From NCBI GenBank assembly GCA_041665785.1, contig JBAYIE010000016.1, positions 1 to 64,000 of the forward strand: 64,000 nt of DNA. Direction: 5' to 3'. The DNA comes from JBAYIE01 sp041665785. Its GTDB lineage: Bacteria > Bacteroidota > Bacteroidia > UKL13-3. Both the position numbers and the translations under genes were made by a program. Within the stretch, counting starts at the first letter, position 1, and every line of letters begins with the position of its first letter. Below, piece by piece: positions 25,102 through 34,316 of this stretch. A model generated the notes under the pieces. That model ran no database searches and was not told where the DNA came from. It saw only the letters and a program-made list of their open reading frames with translations.

Positions 25102-27333
25102 ATGATCAAACCCACAGCCAAATTCAAAAACCTGAAACGGGAACTCGAAAAGATCTTTATTTCGGATCGTAAAAAGGCCTATAACTACAAACAACTGGCT
25201 GCAATGCTCGATATCACCAGCAATGAAGGGCGCGAAGCCATAATTCGCAACCTGAAATTACTCGAAAAGGAACAGGTGATCGAAGAAATAACACCGGGGA
25301 AATTTATCGCTTTGCATATCTCTCAATTCATTGAAGGTACCATTCAGATAACGCAGCGGGGTACCGGATTTCTTATAGCTGAATCGGGAAACAAGGAAGA
25401 TATATTAATTGAAAGCGATCACCTCAATACAGCCTTGAACGGTGATAAAGTAAAAGTAAATGTATTCGCGCACAAATCCGGAGGTCGTACCACCGGGGAA
25501 GTAATAGAAGTGGTTGAACGCAAGAAGTCTGAGTTTGTTGGAGTGATTCAACTAAGTGCCAGTTATGCGTTTATGGTTCCCGACGATAAACGGGTGTATA
25601 CCGATATATTTATTCCATTGCAGCAACTGAATAAAGCTAAAAATGGTGACAAGGTTGTGGTACGCATAAATGAATGGAACCCGATACAAAAAAACCCCAT
25701 TGGCGAAGTGCTTTCTGTTTTGGGTAAACCGGGCGATCATATGACCGAAATGCATGCCATCATTGCAGAATTTGGTTTCAGCACGAGCTTTCCTGCACAG
25801 GTAGAAAAGGATGCAGAACGGATCCCGTTTGAGATTCCTGCTGCAGAAATCAAATTGCGACGGGATTTCCGTAATGTGTTAACCTTTACCATAGATCCGG
25901 AGGATGCCAAGGATTTCGATGATGCGCTTTCCATTCAAAAACTGGATGATGGATTATGGGAAATCGGTGTTCATATTGCTGATGTTGCGCATTATGTGCC
26001 TGTTGGAAGTGCCTTGGACGAAGAGGCTTTAAAGAGGGCTACATCTGTTTATCTGGTAGATCGGACCATTCCAATGTTGCCCGAAAAACTTTCAAACGGG
26101 GTTTGTTCGCTCCGGCCCAATGAAGAAAAACTGACTTTTTCAACTGTGTTTAAAATGAACGATGCCGGAGAAGTCAAAGATACCTGGATTGGCAAAACCA
26201 TTATATACAGTGACCGTCGTTACAGTTATGAAGAAGCTCAATTGTGCATCGAAACCGGCGTGGGAGATTATGCCGAAGACATTCGGACATTGAACCGGCT
26301 TGCGCTTATTCTGAAGGCTGAGCGCTTTCGCAACGGTGCTGTAAATTTCGAAACCGAAGAAGTGAAATTTAAGTTGGATGAAAACTTTAAACCTATCGGG
26401 ATCTTTAAAAAGGTACGCAAAGATGCCCATAAACTCATCGAAGAATTTATGTTGCTGGCCAACCGTACAGTGGCCGGATATGCACATCATCTGGGTAAAG
26501 GCGACAAAAAGAAAACGTTTGTTTACCGCGTACATGAAGCACCCAGCGAAGAAAAACTCAAACTCTTTTCAACCTTTGCCACGCGATTCGGTTATCATAT
26601 CAAAACTACCAGCGACAAAGCCATCGCACAATCGTTCAATAAACTTCTTTTGGATGTGGAAGGCAAACCCGAGCAAAATATTATTCAAAGTATGGCCGTG
26701 CGCAGTATGATGAAAGCGTACTACACTACTTCGAAAACAAGTCATTATGGATTGGGCTTCGATTTCTATACCCATTTCACTTCCCCGATTCGTCGCTACC
26801 CCGACTTAATGGTGCACCGTTTACTTTTCAATTACCTGCACAAAGGGAAATCGGCCGATGAAAGACAATATGAGGCCATGTGCAAGCAATCGTCGCAAAT
26901 GGAGATTCAGGCAGCGGATGCAGAGCGGGCATCAGTTCGCTACAAGCAAGTGGAATACATCAGTAATTTTATCGGGCATCAATTCTCGGGTGTGATTTCA
27001 GGAGTAACCGAATGGGGTATGTATGTTGAGATTACAGAATACAAATGCGAAGGCATGATACGACTGAGTTCCCTAGCCGATGACTTTTATGAATTTGATG
27101 AATACAATCAATGGATCATTGGTCGAAATACCCGAAAAATTTTCCAGCTCGGAGGTCTCATCGAAGTGATCGTAAAAAACGCCGACATTTTAAAACGTCA
27201 GATTGATCTTGATTTTCCCAACAATGCGATCATTTCACGCAATAAAAAGAAGGTAGAAAAACATCAGCGAAAAGAAGAAAAACGTAAACAGGGACAATCA
27301 TCAACTAAGCCCAAAAAGAAAAGAAGACGCTGA
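25102..27333 (+). CDS. rnr: Ribonuclease R
   Basis: A 743-residue 3'-to-5' exoribonuclease that degrades structured RNA. Order: N-terminal winged-helix-like segment (about 1-70), cold-shock domains (about 75-225), RNB catalytic domain beginning RRDFRNVLTFTIDPEDAKDFDD with the metal-binding aspartates near 265-274, C-terminal S1 domain (about 635-715, FSGVISGVTEWGMYVEI) and a Lys/Arg-rich tail (KKKRRR). The YheT hydrolase gene starts 1 bp after its stop. Confidence 0.95.
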   Translation: MIKPTAKFKNLKRELEKIFISDRKKAYNYKQLAAMLDITSNEGREAIIRNLKLLEKEQVIEEITPGKFIALHISQFIEGTIQITQRGTGFLIAESGNKEDILIESDHLNTALNGDKVKVNVFAHKSGGRTTGEVIEVVERKKSEFVGVIQLSASYAFMVPDDKRVYTDIFIPLQQLNKAKNGDKVVVRINEWNPIQKNPIGEVLSVLGKPGDHMTEMHAIIAEFGFSTSFPAQVEKDAERIPFEIPAAEIKLRRDFRNVLTFTIDPEDAKDFDDALSIQKLDDGLWEIGVHIADVAHYVPVGSALDEEALKRATSVYLVDRTIPMLPEKLSNGVCSLRPNEEKLTFSTVFKMNDAGEVKDTWIGKTIIYSDRRYSYEEAQLCIETGVGDYAEDIRTLNRLALILKAERFRNGAVNFETEEVKFKLDENFKPIGIFKKVRKDAHKLIEEFMLLANRTVAGYAHHLGKGDKKKTFVYRVHEAPSEEKLKLFSTFATRFGYHIKTTSDKAIAQSFNKLLLDVEGKPEQNIIQSMAVRSMMKAYYTTSKTSHYGLGFDFYTHFTSPIRRYPDLMVHRLLFNYLHKGKSADERQYEAMCKQSSQMEIQAADAERASVRYKQVEYISNFIGHQFSGVISGVTEWGMYVEITEYKCEGMIRLSSLADDFYEFDEYNQWIIGRNTRKIFQLGGLIEVIVKNADILKRQIDLDFPNNAIISRNKKKVEKHQRKEEKRKQGQSSTKPKKKRRR

Positions 27334-27334
27334 C

Positions 27335-28288
27335 ATGCATACTGCTCAAACATCGTTTAAGGGATCATGGTTCAGACAGAGTGGACATCTTGAAACGATT
27401 TTACCTGCTTTATTTCGCCGAATCCATATTCCTTACCGTCGCGAACGACTCGAGTTGCCCGATGGTGACTTTCTGGATATAGATACCCTGCGAAACAACA
27501 ACAAGCGAATGGTAGTGCTTTTGCATGGCCTCGAAGGAAGCGCACAATCTGCTTATATTAAAGGAATGGCGCACTCTTTTGTTGCTCAAAAATGGGATGT
27601 GGTTGCCGTGAATTTCCGCAGTTGCAGCGGAGAAATGAACCGGTTGCTTTCTTCTTATCATAGCGGAGCCACGCAAGATCTCGACTTCGTGGTGCAATAC
27701 ATACATCGCCACTACGCCTATGATCATCTTGCCCTCATTGGTTTCAGTCTGGGAGGAAATGTATTGTTAAAATATTTGGGTGAACTACATCATCATCATC
27801 CGGCTAATCTGCAGGCTGCAGTTGCCATTTCAGTTCCGGTAGATTTAGGTGCTTCAGCCCTGCAATTGGCTTCATTTCAAAACAGTTTATACATGAGGCG
27901 TTTCCTCCGGAGTTTGAAACATAAAATGAAAATGAAAGCGCTGCAGTTTCCCGGACAGATAGATCTTTCCGGACTGGAATCAATCCGCGATTTTTACGCC
28001 TTTGATGATCAGTTTACCGCACCTATGCATGGTTTTCGTAATGCACAGGATTATTATGACCGTTGCAGCTCCGTCCATTTCTTGGGTGGAATTACTGTTC
28101 CTACCCTATTGCTCAATGCATTCAATGATCCTTTTTTAACACCCGAATGTTTCCCTGCTGCAAAAGCTGCATTGCAAACTGAGTATCCACAATATGGCGG
28201 ACATGCCGGATTTGCTCAGAGACTCCCAAATGGCCTGTATTGGAGCGAGCAAAGAGCTTTGAATTTTATAACTAAAACAATCGGTTGA
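27335..28288 (+). CDS. Alpha/beta hydrolase, YheT family
   Basis: A 317-residue esterase-like protein. The oxyanion strand VVLLHGLEGSAQS (about 59-71), nucleophile elbow GFSLGGN, acid in NAFNDPFL and histidine in YGGHAGF make a complete catalytic triad. The order and the RSCSGEMNR motif match the YheT/EMB8 group, whose natural substrates are not settled. It starts right after rnr and is co-transcribed. Confidence 0.9.
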   Translation: MHTAQTSFKGSWFRQSGHLETILPALFRRIHIPYRRERLELPDGDFLDIDTLRNNNKRMVVLLHGLEGSAQSAYIKGMAHSFVAQKWDVVAVNFRSCSGEMNRLLSSYHSGATQDLDFVVQYIHRHYAYDHLALIGFSLGGNVLLKYLGELHHHHPANLQAAVAISVPVDLGASALQLASFQNSLYMRRFLRSLKHKMKMKALQFPGQIDLSGLESIRDFYAFDDQFTAPMHGFRNAQDYYDRCSSVHFLGGITVPTLLLNAFNDPFLTPECFPAAKAALQTEYPQYGGHAGFAQRLPNGLYWSEQRALNFITKTIG

Positions 28289-28448
28289 TACCCAGCATTC
28301 TCAAACTGGTTTGTACAGGTTGTCCTATAGCTTTTCAATCATTCCAATCCACCTTAATTGTCATATTCTCTGTGAAATCAGACTTGCGCATTTCCTTAAT
28401 TTTTTAATTTCACGACTTCGGTTATATTCGAGCCCCAAATCAGTGCAC

Positions 28449-28856
28449 ATGAGAACCTTATTCACTTTTCTATTTTTATCGCTGGCCATGGCCGGATTCG
28501 CGCAGAAAAAAAACATGAAACCCATGCTGGGGTATGATAAAATTTACCCTTACAAAGAAAGCGCCGCAGGCCGCATAGCCAAAGTGGAGAAGCTGGGTAA
28601 AATGGGGTTCATCAAAGAAGACGGCGAAGAATTGGTAGCCTGTAAATACGATAATATTTATCCCTGGGAGAAAGGCAGAGCCAAAGTAGAAATTGCCGGC
28701 AAATACGGATTCATCCGAGAAGCAGATGGTGAAGAATATATACAGGTGAAATACGATTATATCGGTCCATTTAAGAATGGTTTGGCTATAATTACCAATT
28801 TGGGACGACGCGGACTGATCAACGAAGAGGGAACCGAAGTAGTTCCACTCGACTAA
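28449..28856 (+). CDS. Small exported WG-repeat protein
   Basis: A 135-residue protein with a signal peptide (1-19, MRTLFTF...AGFAQ) and about three WG-type repeats (GKMGFIKEDGEELVACKYD, GKYGFIREADGEEYIQ, GRRGLINEEGTEVVP). I start it at ATG 28449 because this puts the signal peptide at the N-terminus; the frame is open further upstream but that stretch is not protein-like. WG repeats are predicted beta-propeller or solenoid modules of unknown ligand. A larger relative lies at 60435-61559. Confidence 0.8.
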   Translation: MRTLFTFLFLSLAMAGFAQKKNMKPMLGYDKIYPYKESAAGRIAKVEKLGKMGFIKEDGEELVACKYDNIYPWEKGRAKVEIAGKYGFIREADGEEYIQVKYDYIGPFKNGLAIITNLGRRGLINEEGTEVVPLD

Positions 28857-28985
28857 ACTCTTTTTGTCAAACTGCTGCTTATTGCGCATTATCAAGCGAA
28901 ATCAGTACTTTTCTTGCACCCTAACGCCTGTTTAAAATCACTTTTTGATTTATTAATTTATTTTTTTTCTACCTGAGGGAAATCG

Positions 28986-28993
28986 TATTTTTG
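28986..28993 (+). promoter_or_regulatory. -7 promoter box TATTTTTG
   Basis: Exact TAnnTTTG match 29 nt upstream of the pckA ATG, in a 166-bp intergenic spacer that otherwise shows nothing. Confidence 0.55.
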
Positions 28994-29022
28994 CCCTCTA
29001 TACTTATACGTAAATCATAGTT

Positions 29023-30618
29023 ATGACAACCCAATCGATTGTAGAGAAAGTAATGAGCAAGGCCTCCAAGGCTTATGTCAATTTAAGTGCTGCTGAACTT
29101 GTTCAACATGCCATTCTGAATGGCGAAGGAGTATTATCCGACTCCGGAGCTTTAATGGCCGACACAGGTGAATTTACGGGACGATCACCCAAAGACAAAT
29201 ATTCGGTTGCGGATGCAAAAACCGAGAATACTGTTTGGTGGGGAGATGTGAACCAGAAATTTGATCCTGCTAAATTCGAAACCCTTCTCCAAAAAGTATT
29301 GGATCATTACGCAGGAAAACAAATTTATGTACGCGATGCATATGCATGTGCAGATCCCCGCTACCGCTTAAATATTCGCGTAATCAACGAAACCGCTTAC
29401 CACAATCTGTTCTGCCATAATCTATTCCTTCGTCCTACAACTGAAGAACTTACTAATTTTCAGGCCGAATGGTTAATTATAAATGCCCCAAGTTTTAAAG
29501 CAGATGCCAAAACAGATGGTACCCGCCAGCATAATTTCACCATGATCGATTTCACCCGCAAAATCATTTTGATTGGTGGAAGCGCATATACCGGTGAAAT
29601 GAAGAAAGGGATCTTTACCGTTTTGAATTATATCCTGCCTGAAGAACGCAATACACTCTCGATGCATTGCTCGGCTAATATTGGAAAAAACGGCGATACT
29701 GCTGTATTTTTCGGTTTATCAGGAACAGGTAAAACTACCTTATCAGCCGATCCGGAACGCAAACTGATCGGCGATGACGAGCATGGTTGGGCTGAAGATT
29801 CGGTCTTCAATTTCGAAGGTGGTTGCTATGCTAAATGTGTAGACCTGACCAAAGAAAAAGAGCCTCAGATTTTTGATGCAATCCAGTTTGGATCTTTGCT
29901 GGAGAACACCCGTTTTATTCCCGGAACCACTACGGTAGATTATGCAAATATTACTGTAACCGAGAATACGCGTGCGGCATATCCAATCTACATGATTGAT
30001 AATATTGCCGTACCATCGGTTGGAAAAACTCCTGAAAACATTTTCTTCCTGACTGCAGATGCATTCGGGGTATTGCCTCCGATTTCAAAACTGAATCCCG
30101 GACAAGCAATGTACAGTTTTATCAGTGGTTATACTGCTAAGGTTGCTGGTACCGAAGCCGGAGTTACCGAGCCACAGGCAACCTTCTCAGCTTGTTTCGG
30201 CAAAGCCTTTTTACCTTTACATCCGGGTAAATATGCCAAAATGCTGGGCGAAAAATTGAAATCTCATCCAAATATCAATGTTTGGCTGATCAATACCGGC
30301 TGGACCGGTGGAGCTTATGGCACAGGATCACGCATGAAATTGCCGTTGACCCGCGCCATGATTACCGCGGCATTAACTGGTGAATTAAATAAAGTGGAAT
30401 ATGAAGCTCATCCGGTATTTGGTTATATGATGCCGAAAACCTGCCCGAATGTGCCTTCTGAATTATTGAATCCACGAAATACCTGGGCCGATAAAACTGC
30501 ATACGATGCGCAAGCCAACAAATTGGCGAATATGTTTGTAAAGAATTTCGAGCAATATGCAAGCGGCGTAGATAGCGAAATCCTTTCAGCTGCACCCAAG
30601 GCTACGCAAAATGCCTGA
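29023..30618 (+). CDS. pckA: Phosphoenolpyruvate carboxykinase (ATP)
   Basis: A 531-residue ATP-dependent PEPCK that converts oxaloacetate and ATP to phosphoenolpyruvate, CO2 and ADP, the entry step of gluconeogenesis. Key motifs are the substrate loop TGRSPKDKY (about 47-55), the kinase P-loop GLSGTGKTTLSAD, the metal-binding IGDDEHGW, and NTGWTGGAYGTGSR. Length is normal for the bacterial ATP type. It has its own promoter box and a strong terminator, so it is a single-gene unit. Confidence 0.96.
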   Translation: MTTQSIVEKVMSKASKAYVNLSAAELVQHAILNGEGVLSDSGALMADTGEFTGRSPKDKYSVADAKTENTVWWGDVNQKFDPAKFETLLQKVLDHYAGKQIYVRDAYACADPRYRLNIRVINETAYHNLFCHNLFLRPTTEELTNFQAEWLIINAPSFKADAKTDGTRQHNFTMIDFTRKIILIGGSAYTGEMKKGIFTVLNYILPEERNTLSMHCSANIGKNGDTAVFFGLSGTGKTTLSADPERKLIGDDEHGWAEDSVFNFEGGCYAKCVDLTKEKEPQIFDAIQFGSLLENTRFIPGTTTVDYANITVTENTRAAYPIYMIDNIAVPSVGKTPENIFFLTADAFGVLPPISKLNPGQAMYSFISGYTAKVAGTEAGVTEPQATFSACFGKAFLPLHPGKYAKMLGEKLKSHPNINVWLINTGWTGGAYGTGSRMKLPLTRAMITAALTGELNKVEYEAHPVFGYMMPKTCPNVPSELLNPRNTWADKTAYDAQANKLANMFVKNFEQYASGVDSEILSAAPKATQNA

Positions 30619-30652
30619 GGTCTGTTGAATCTAAAATAATTCCCATAATTTG

Positions 30653-30687
30653 CAGAGACATCCATTCCGGGTGTCTCTGTTTTTTTA
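30653..30687 (+). terminator. Rho-independent terminator after pckA
   Basis: Stem CAGAGACA/TGTCTCTG with a loop of about 11 nt, then T7. It sits between pckA and rsmE and ends only 7 bp before the rsmE ATG, so rsmE is either expressed by read-through or from a very short leader. Confidence 0.88.
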
Positions 30688-30693
30688 TACACC

Positions 30694-31401
30694 ATGCACT
30701 CATTTTATTTTCCCGACTTGCAAGCCGAAGAATTGATCCTTGATGAAGAGGAATCAAAACACTGCATAAAAGTATTGCGGTTGCGTGAAGGGGATATTAT
30801 TCAATTGATAGATGGCAAAGGGCAGGTTGCCGATGCCAGAATCGAGGATGCTCATCCAAAAAAATGCCGCTTACAAATTACTTCACGCACTTTTGTGGAG
30901 ACCAAACGCAACTATAAGTTGCATATCGCTTTGGCTCCTACAAAGAATGCCGAACGATTGGAATGGTTTGTAGAGAAAGCAGTAGAATGCGGAATAGACA
31001 AAATTACCTTTATTGAAACACAACACGGTGAACGGGGCCGGGTGAATATGGAACGTTGCCATAAAATTGCCGTAAGTGCCATGAAACAAAGCCATCAGTC
31101 CTGGTTACCGGTTTTGCAATCACCCCTCCCCTTGATGGATTGGATCAGGGAGGCAAAAGGTACGCGTTTGATGGCTGCATGTGTTGCGGAGGCCAATACT
31201 GATATTACCCGTTTTCTGCTTCCTTCCACAGATGCATTTTATAGCATTGCCATTGGCCCGGAAGGCGATTTTAATTCCGAAGAAATTATATCCGCACAGC
31301 AAGCAGGATTTAAACTGGTTACCTTAGGCTCCAGCATTCTGCGTGCCGAAACAGCAGCATTGTATGCCTGCATGGCTACAAAAGCATTGCATGCAAAATA
31401 A
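30694..31401 (+). CDS. rsmE: 16S rRNA m3U1498 methyltransferase RsmE
   Basis: A 235-residue SPOUT methyltransferase that N3-methylates U1498 of 16S rRNA. An N-terminal PUA-like domain (about 1-65, SKHCIKVLRLREGD) is followed by a trefoil-knot domain (LAPTKNAERLEWFVEKAVECG, AIGPEGDFNSEE, TLGSSILRAETAAL). All signature stretches of RsmE are present at normal length. Its ATG follows the pckA terminator closely. Confidence 0.95.
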   Translation: MHSFYFPDLQAEELILDEEESKHCIKVLRLREGDIIQLIDGKGQVADARIEDAHPKKCRLQITSRTFVETKRNYKLHIALAPTKNAERLEWFVEKAVECGIDKITFIETQHGERGRVNMERCHKIAVSAMKQSHQSWLPVLQSPLPLMDWIREAKGTRLMAACVAEANTDITRFLLPSTDAFYSIAIGPEGDFNSEEIISAQQAGFKLVTLGSSILRAETAALYACMATKALHAK

Positions 31402-31415
31402 ATCAATACGCAGAG

Positions 31416-31853
31416 TTACACCTGCGGATTCATAAAATTAATCATCCAGCGAATTCCAAAGCGATCGAGACAACATCCCCAATACCCCCAGAACTGTTGG
31501 CTCATTGGAGCACAATCGGTGGCTCCTTCAGCAAGCAACTGGTATAACCGATCGGCTTCTTCTTTGCTGTCGGTTTCAAGATTGATAGTTGTATTGTTGC
31601 CAACCACCACTTTGTGTCCCATGCTTTCGAGCATATCGGTTCCCATGATTTCGATCCCACCCAGGATGGGTAAAGCTACATGCATTACTTTATCCAGTTC
31701 ATCCGTCGGAAGCTTAGGTCCTTCGGCTTGTTGAGGCAAATCGCGGTGATACAAAAATGGAGCCGAGAAATCGGTATGGAAAACAGTCTTATAAAACTGA
31801 AAGGCCTCTTCGGTTTGACCTTGAAAATTGAGGTAGATTGAAACTTTTGACAT
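31416..31853 (-). CDS. VOC/glyoxalase-fold protein, PhnB-like
   Basis: A 145-residue protein of the PhnB/YjdN branch of the VOC superfamily: IYLNFQGQTEEAFQFYKTVF at the start and the closing WGYWGCCLDRFGIRWMINF. Members bind metals or small hydrophobic compounds; activity is unknown here. I use ATG 31853; the only upstream alternative in frame is a TTG at 31907 that would add 18 residues not expected in the family. The unknown 228-residue gene ends 54 bp upstream on the same strand. Confidence 0.85.
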   Translation of the reverse strand: MSKVSIYLNFQGQTEEAFQFYKTVFHTDFSAPFLYHRDLPQQAEGPKLPTDELDKVMHVALPILGGIEIMGTDMLESMGHKVVVGNNTTINLETDSKEEADRLYQLLAEGATDCAPMSQQFWGYWGCCLDRFGIRWMINFMNPQV

Positions 31854-31907
31854 TTTTGAATAGTATTTATGAGGTATGTAGAATCTTAACTCAATAGGTT
31901 CCGGCAA

Positions 31908-32594
31908 TTATAAATCTGTATCTGTTTCCTTGCTCATGGTAAAGCCTAATCTTTTTTGTGTGGGCATTCCCGAGCTATAACTCATGGCTATTTTTTGTTC
32001 CAGCGTGATATAATTGATGGCATCCAATGGGGGAACCTGCAAATCGAAATTGAGGCAGAATAACATCACTTCTTCCAGAATGCTCCGGATATATTCCTTG
32101 TTGATGATAAGTTTGTCGAAGTCGCTGTACATAAAAGGAAGCGGCCTCTTCCCTTCTACAAAAAAATGTTTGTCCTTGTTTATAAAAATACGGCTAACCA
32201 GATAGCCTGCATCTTGTTCCCTGTTGTATTTGAGGGTATCGTATAAAAAATTATAAATCTGAATCATTCCGCAGAAACCACGCAGATCGTCCTCCTTCAC
32301 ATACACCGATTTGCTGGTGAAATGATTCTCGTCAAAATTAAAAATATTGGTATGCATCATCACCACGATCGTATCGCCCGAGAAACGCAAGTGCGCCTCA
32401 AAATCACCCTTATCGTAATATTTTATCTGAACCGTTGGTGCTTCTTCTGTTAAACAGGGTGTAATATCTGTTTGCAATTCCTGCATCACTTCCTTAAAAG
32501 ACGTTAATACTTCGCTGGTTATTTTATACACCAATTGTTTTGTAGCTGATTTCTTGCACAACAATTCGTTGATCAGACCTGTTTTGGATTCCAT
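31908..32594 (-). CDS. Conserved-looking protein of unknown function (228 aa)
   Basis: A soluble, acidic 228-residue protein with no signal peptide or membrane helix. Composition and codon use match the neighbours. It has an alternating helical start (SEVLTSFKEVMQEL), a beta section (FEAHLRFSGDTIVVMMHTNIF, FVEGKRPLPFMYSDFD) and a Tyr/Phe-rich middle. I recognise no family. It lies downstream of proS (171-bp gap) and upstream of the VOC gene, all on the minus strand. A -7-like TACCTTAG, one mismatch, lies in the leader. Confidence 0.7.
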   Translation of the reverse strand: MESKTGLINELLCKKSATKQLVYKITSEVLTSFKEVMQELQTDITPCLTEEAPTVQIKYYDKGDFEAHLRFSGDTIVVMMHTNIFNFDENHFTSKSVYVKEDDLRGFCGMIQIYNFLYDTLKYNREQDAGYLVSRIFINKDKHFFVEGKRPLPFMYSDFDKLIINKEYIRSILEEVMLFCLNFDLQVPPLDAINYITLEQKIAMSYSSGMPTQKRLGFTMSKETDTDL

Positions 32595-32765
32595 GGCAGA
32601 TGGATTAATAAGCTAAGGTAAGAAATAGTAAACTTATTATTTACTCCATTCAGGCATTAGTAGTTAAATTGTGAATAGAGTCAAACAATAAGTCTCCTGA
32701 CGATTGAATATTCCTGGTACATTCTTAAAAAACACGTAAGACCAGATCCCTAAACTACTACTCCA

Positions 32766-34241
32766 TCAATATGCTCTCGCAAAAAGCACACGCTGAGTAC
32801 TGGGTTTACCGGTGAGAATGCATTTACCCTGTTCTGCCGGGTTGTTCAAAGGAATACAACGGATGGTGGCTTTGGTTTGTTCTTTTATTTTCAATTCAGT
32901 TTCGGTTGTACCATCCCAATGCGCAGAAACAAAACCGGGTTTATTTTCGAGTGTATGCATAAACTCATCCCAGGTATTTACGGCAGTAATATTCTGATCG
33001 CGGAAATCGAGTGCTTTCTGGTAAATGTTCTGTTGAATCTGTGCCAGCAAATGCTCCATTTTATGATCCAGATCGATGTGACTCATCACCTGCTTTTCTT
33101 TCGTATCGCGGCGGGCCACTTCTACTGTTTCGTTCTGAATGTCGCGCGGACCGATGGCGATACGAACAGGAACACCACGCAGCTCGTGTTCAGCAAATTT
33201 AAATCCGGGTGAAAGATTATCGCGATCGTCGAGCTTCACCGATATGCCCCGTTTTTTTAAGATATCACGGATTTCACCGGCTTTACCCAAAACCAATGCA
33301 ATATCTTCTGCTTTTTTACCCGTAATGGGAACAATCACAACCTGAATAGGAGCAAGATTAGGAGGTAAAACCAAACCATCGTCGTCGCTATGACTCATAA
33401 TGAGAGCACCCATCAAACGGGTTGAAACACCCCAACTGGTGGCCCAAACATATTCCTGTTTGTTTTCGCGGTTTACATACTTTACCTCAAAAGCCTTCGC
33501 AAAATTCTGGCCCAGAAAATGCGAGGTACCCATTTGCAATGCTTTACCATCCTGCATCAATCCTTCAATGCAGTAGGTTTCCAGTGCACCTGCAAAACGC
33601 TCGTTCTCGGTCTTCACACCTTTGATAACCGGAACGGCCATTATTTTCTCTGCAAAATCAGCATAGATATCCAGCATTTGTTTTGTTTCAATGATGGCTT
33701 CATCGCTTGTTGCATGTGCTGTGTGTCCTTCCTGCCACAAGAATTCTGTTGTGCGTAAAAATAAACGGGTGCGCATTTCCCAGCGTACCACATTCGCCCA
33801 TTGATTAATCAGCAACGGTAAATCGCGATAGGATTTAATCCAGTCGCGGTAGGTATTCCAGATAATGGTTTCGGATGTTGGCCTTACAATTAATTCTTCT
33901 TCGAGTTTAGCGTCTTCGTCTACTACTATTTCTCCGTTCTCACCGGTTTTTAAGCGATAATGAGTAACAACTGCGCATTCTTTGGCGAAACCGTCGACAT
34001 GGCTGGCTTCCTTGCTGAAAAAAGATTTAGGAATAAAGAGCGGGAAATAAGCGTTTTGATGACCGGTTTCCTTAAATCGTTTATCCAGTTCCTGTTGCAT
34101 TTTCTCCCAAATTGCATATCCGTATGGTTTAATAACCATACAGCCTTTTACGTCGGAATGATCGGCCAGGTCTGCACTTCGTACCAGGTTGTTGTACCAG
34201 GCAGAATAATCCTCGGCACGTGTAATCTTCTTTACTTCCAT
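32766..34241 (-). CDS. proS: Prolyl-tRNA synthetase, short (ProS type 3) form
   Basis: A 491-residue class II synthetase charging tRNA-Pro. Motif 2 and 3 regions (VVRWEMRTRLFLRTTEFLWQEGHTAH; SWGVSTRLMGALIMSHSDDDG) and the anticodon domain (IQVVIVPIT) are present. Its length, absence of the INS editing insertion and C-terminal extension ending in Tyr (RAY) place it in the eukaryote/archaeal-like branch, which many Bacteroidota use. A -7 box sits 27 nt upstream. Confidence 0.95.
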   Translation of the reverse strand: MEVKKITRAEDYSAWYNNLVRSADLADHSDVKGCMVIKPYGYAIWEKMQQELDKRFKETGHQNAYFPLFIPKSFFSKEASHVDGFAKECAVVTHYRLKTGENGEIVVDEDAKLEEELIVRPTSETIIWNTYRDWIKSYRDLPLLINQWANVVRWEMRTRLFLRTTEFLWQEGHTAHATSDEAIIETKQMLDIYADFAEKIMAVPVIKGVKTENERFAGALETYCIEGLMQDGKALQMGTSHFLGQNFAKAFEVKYVNRENKQEYVWATSWGVSTRLMGALIMSHSDDDGLVLPPNLAPIQVVIVPITGKKAEDIALVLGKAGEIRDILKKRGISVKLDDRDNLSPGFKFAEHELRGVPVRIAIGPRDIQNETVEVARRDTKEKQVMSHIDLDHKMEHLLAQIQQNIYQKALDFRDQNITAVNTWDEFMHTLENKPGFVSAHWDGTTETELKIKEQTKATIRCIPLNNPAEQGKCILTGKPSTQRVLFARAY

Positions 34242-34268
34242 GTTTTTATTTTCCTAAAAAATAGGGGA

Positions 34269-34276
34269 CAAAATTA
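34269..34276 (-). promoter_or_regulatory. -7 promoter box TAATTTTG for proS
   Basis: On the minus strand TAATTTTG exactly matches TAnnTTTG, 27 nt upstream of the proS ATG at 34241. Confidence 0.5.
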
Positions 34277-34316
34277 AGCGTTTACCCTCGCTGGTCAAGC
34301 TAAATTCACTGTACTT

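Noticed and set aside
28311..28448. 46-residue N-terminal extension of the small WG-repeat protein
   Set aside because: It would bury the signal peptide at ATG 28449 inside the protein.
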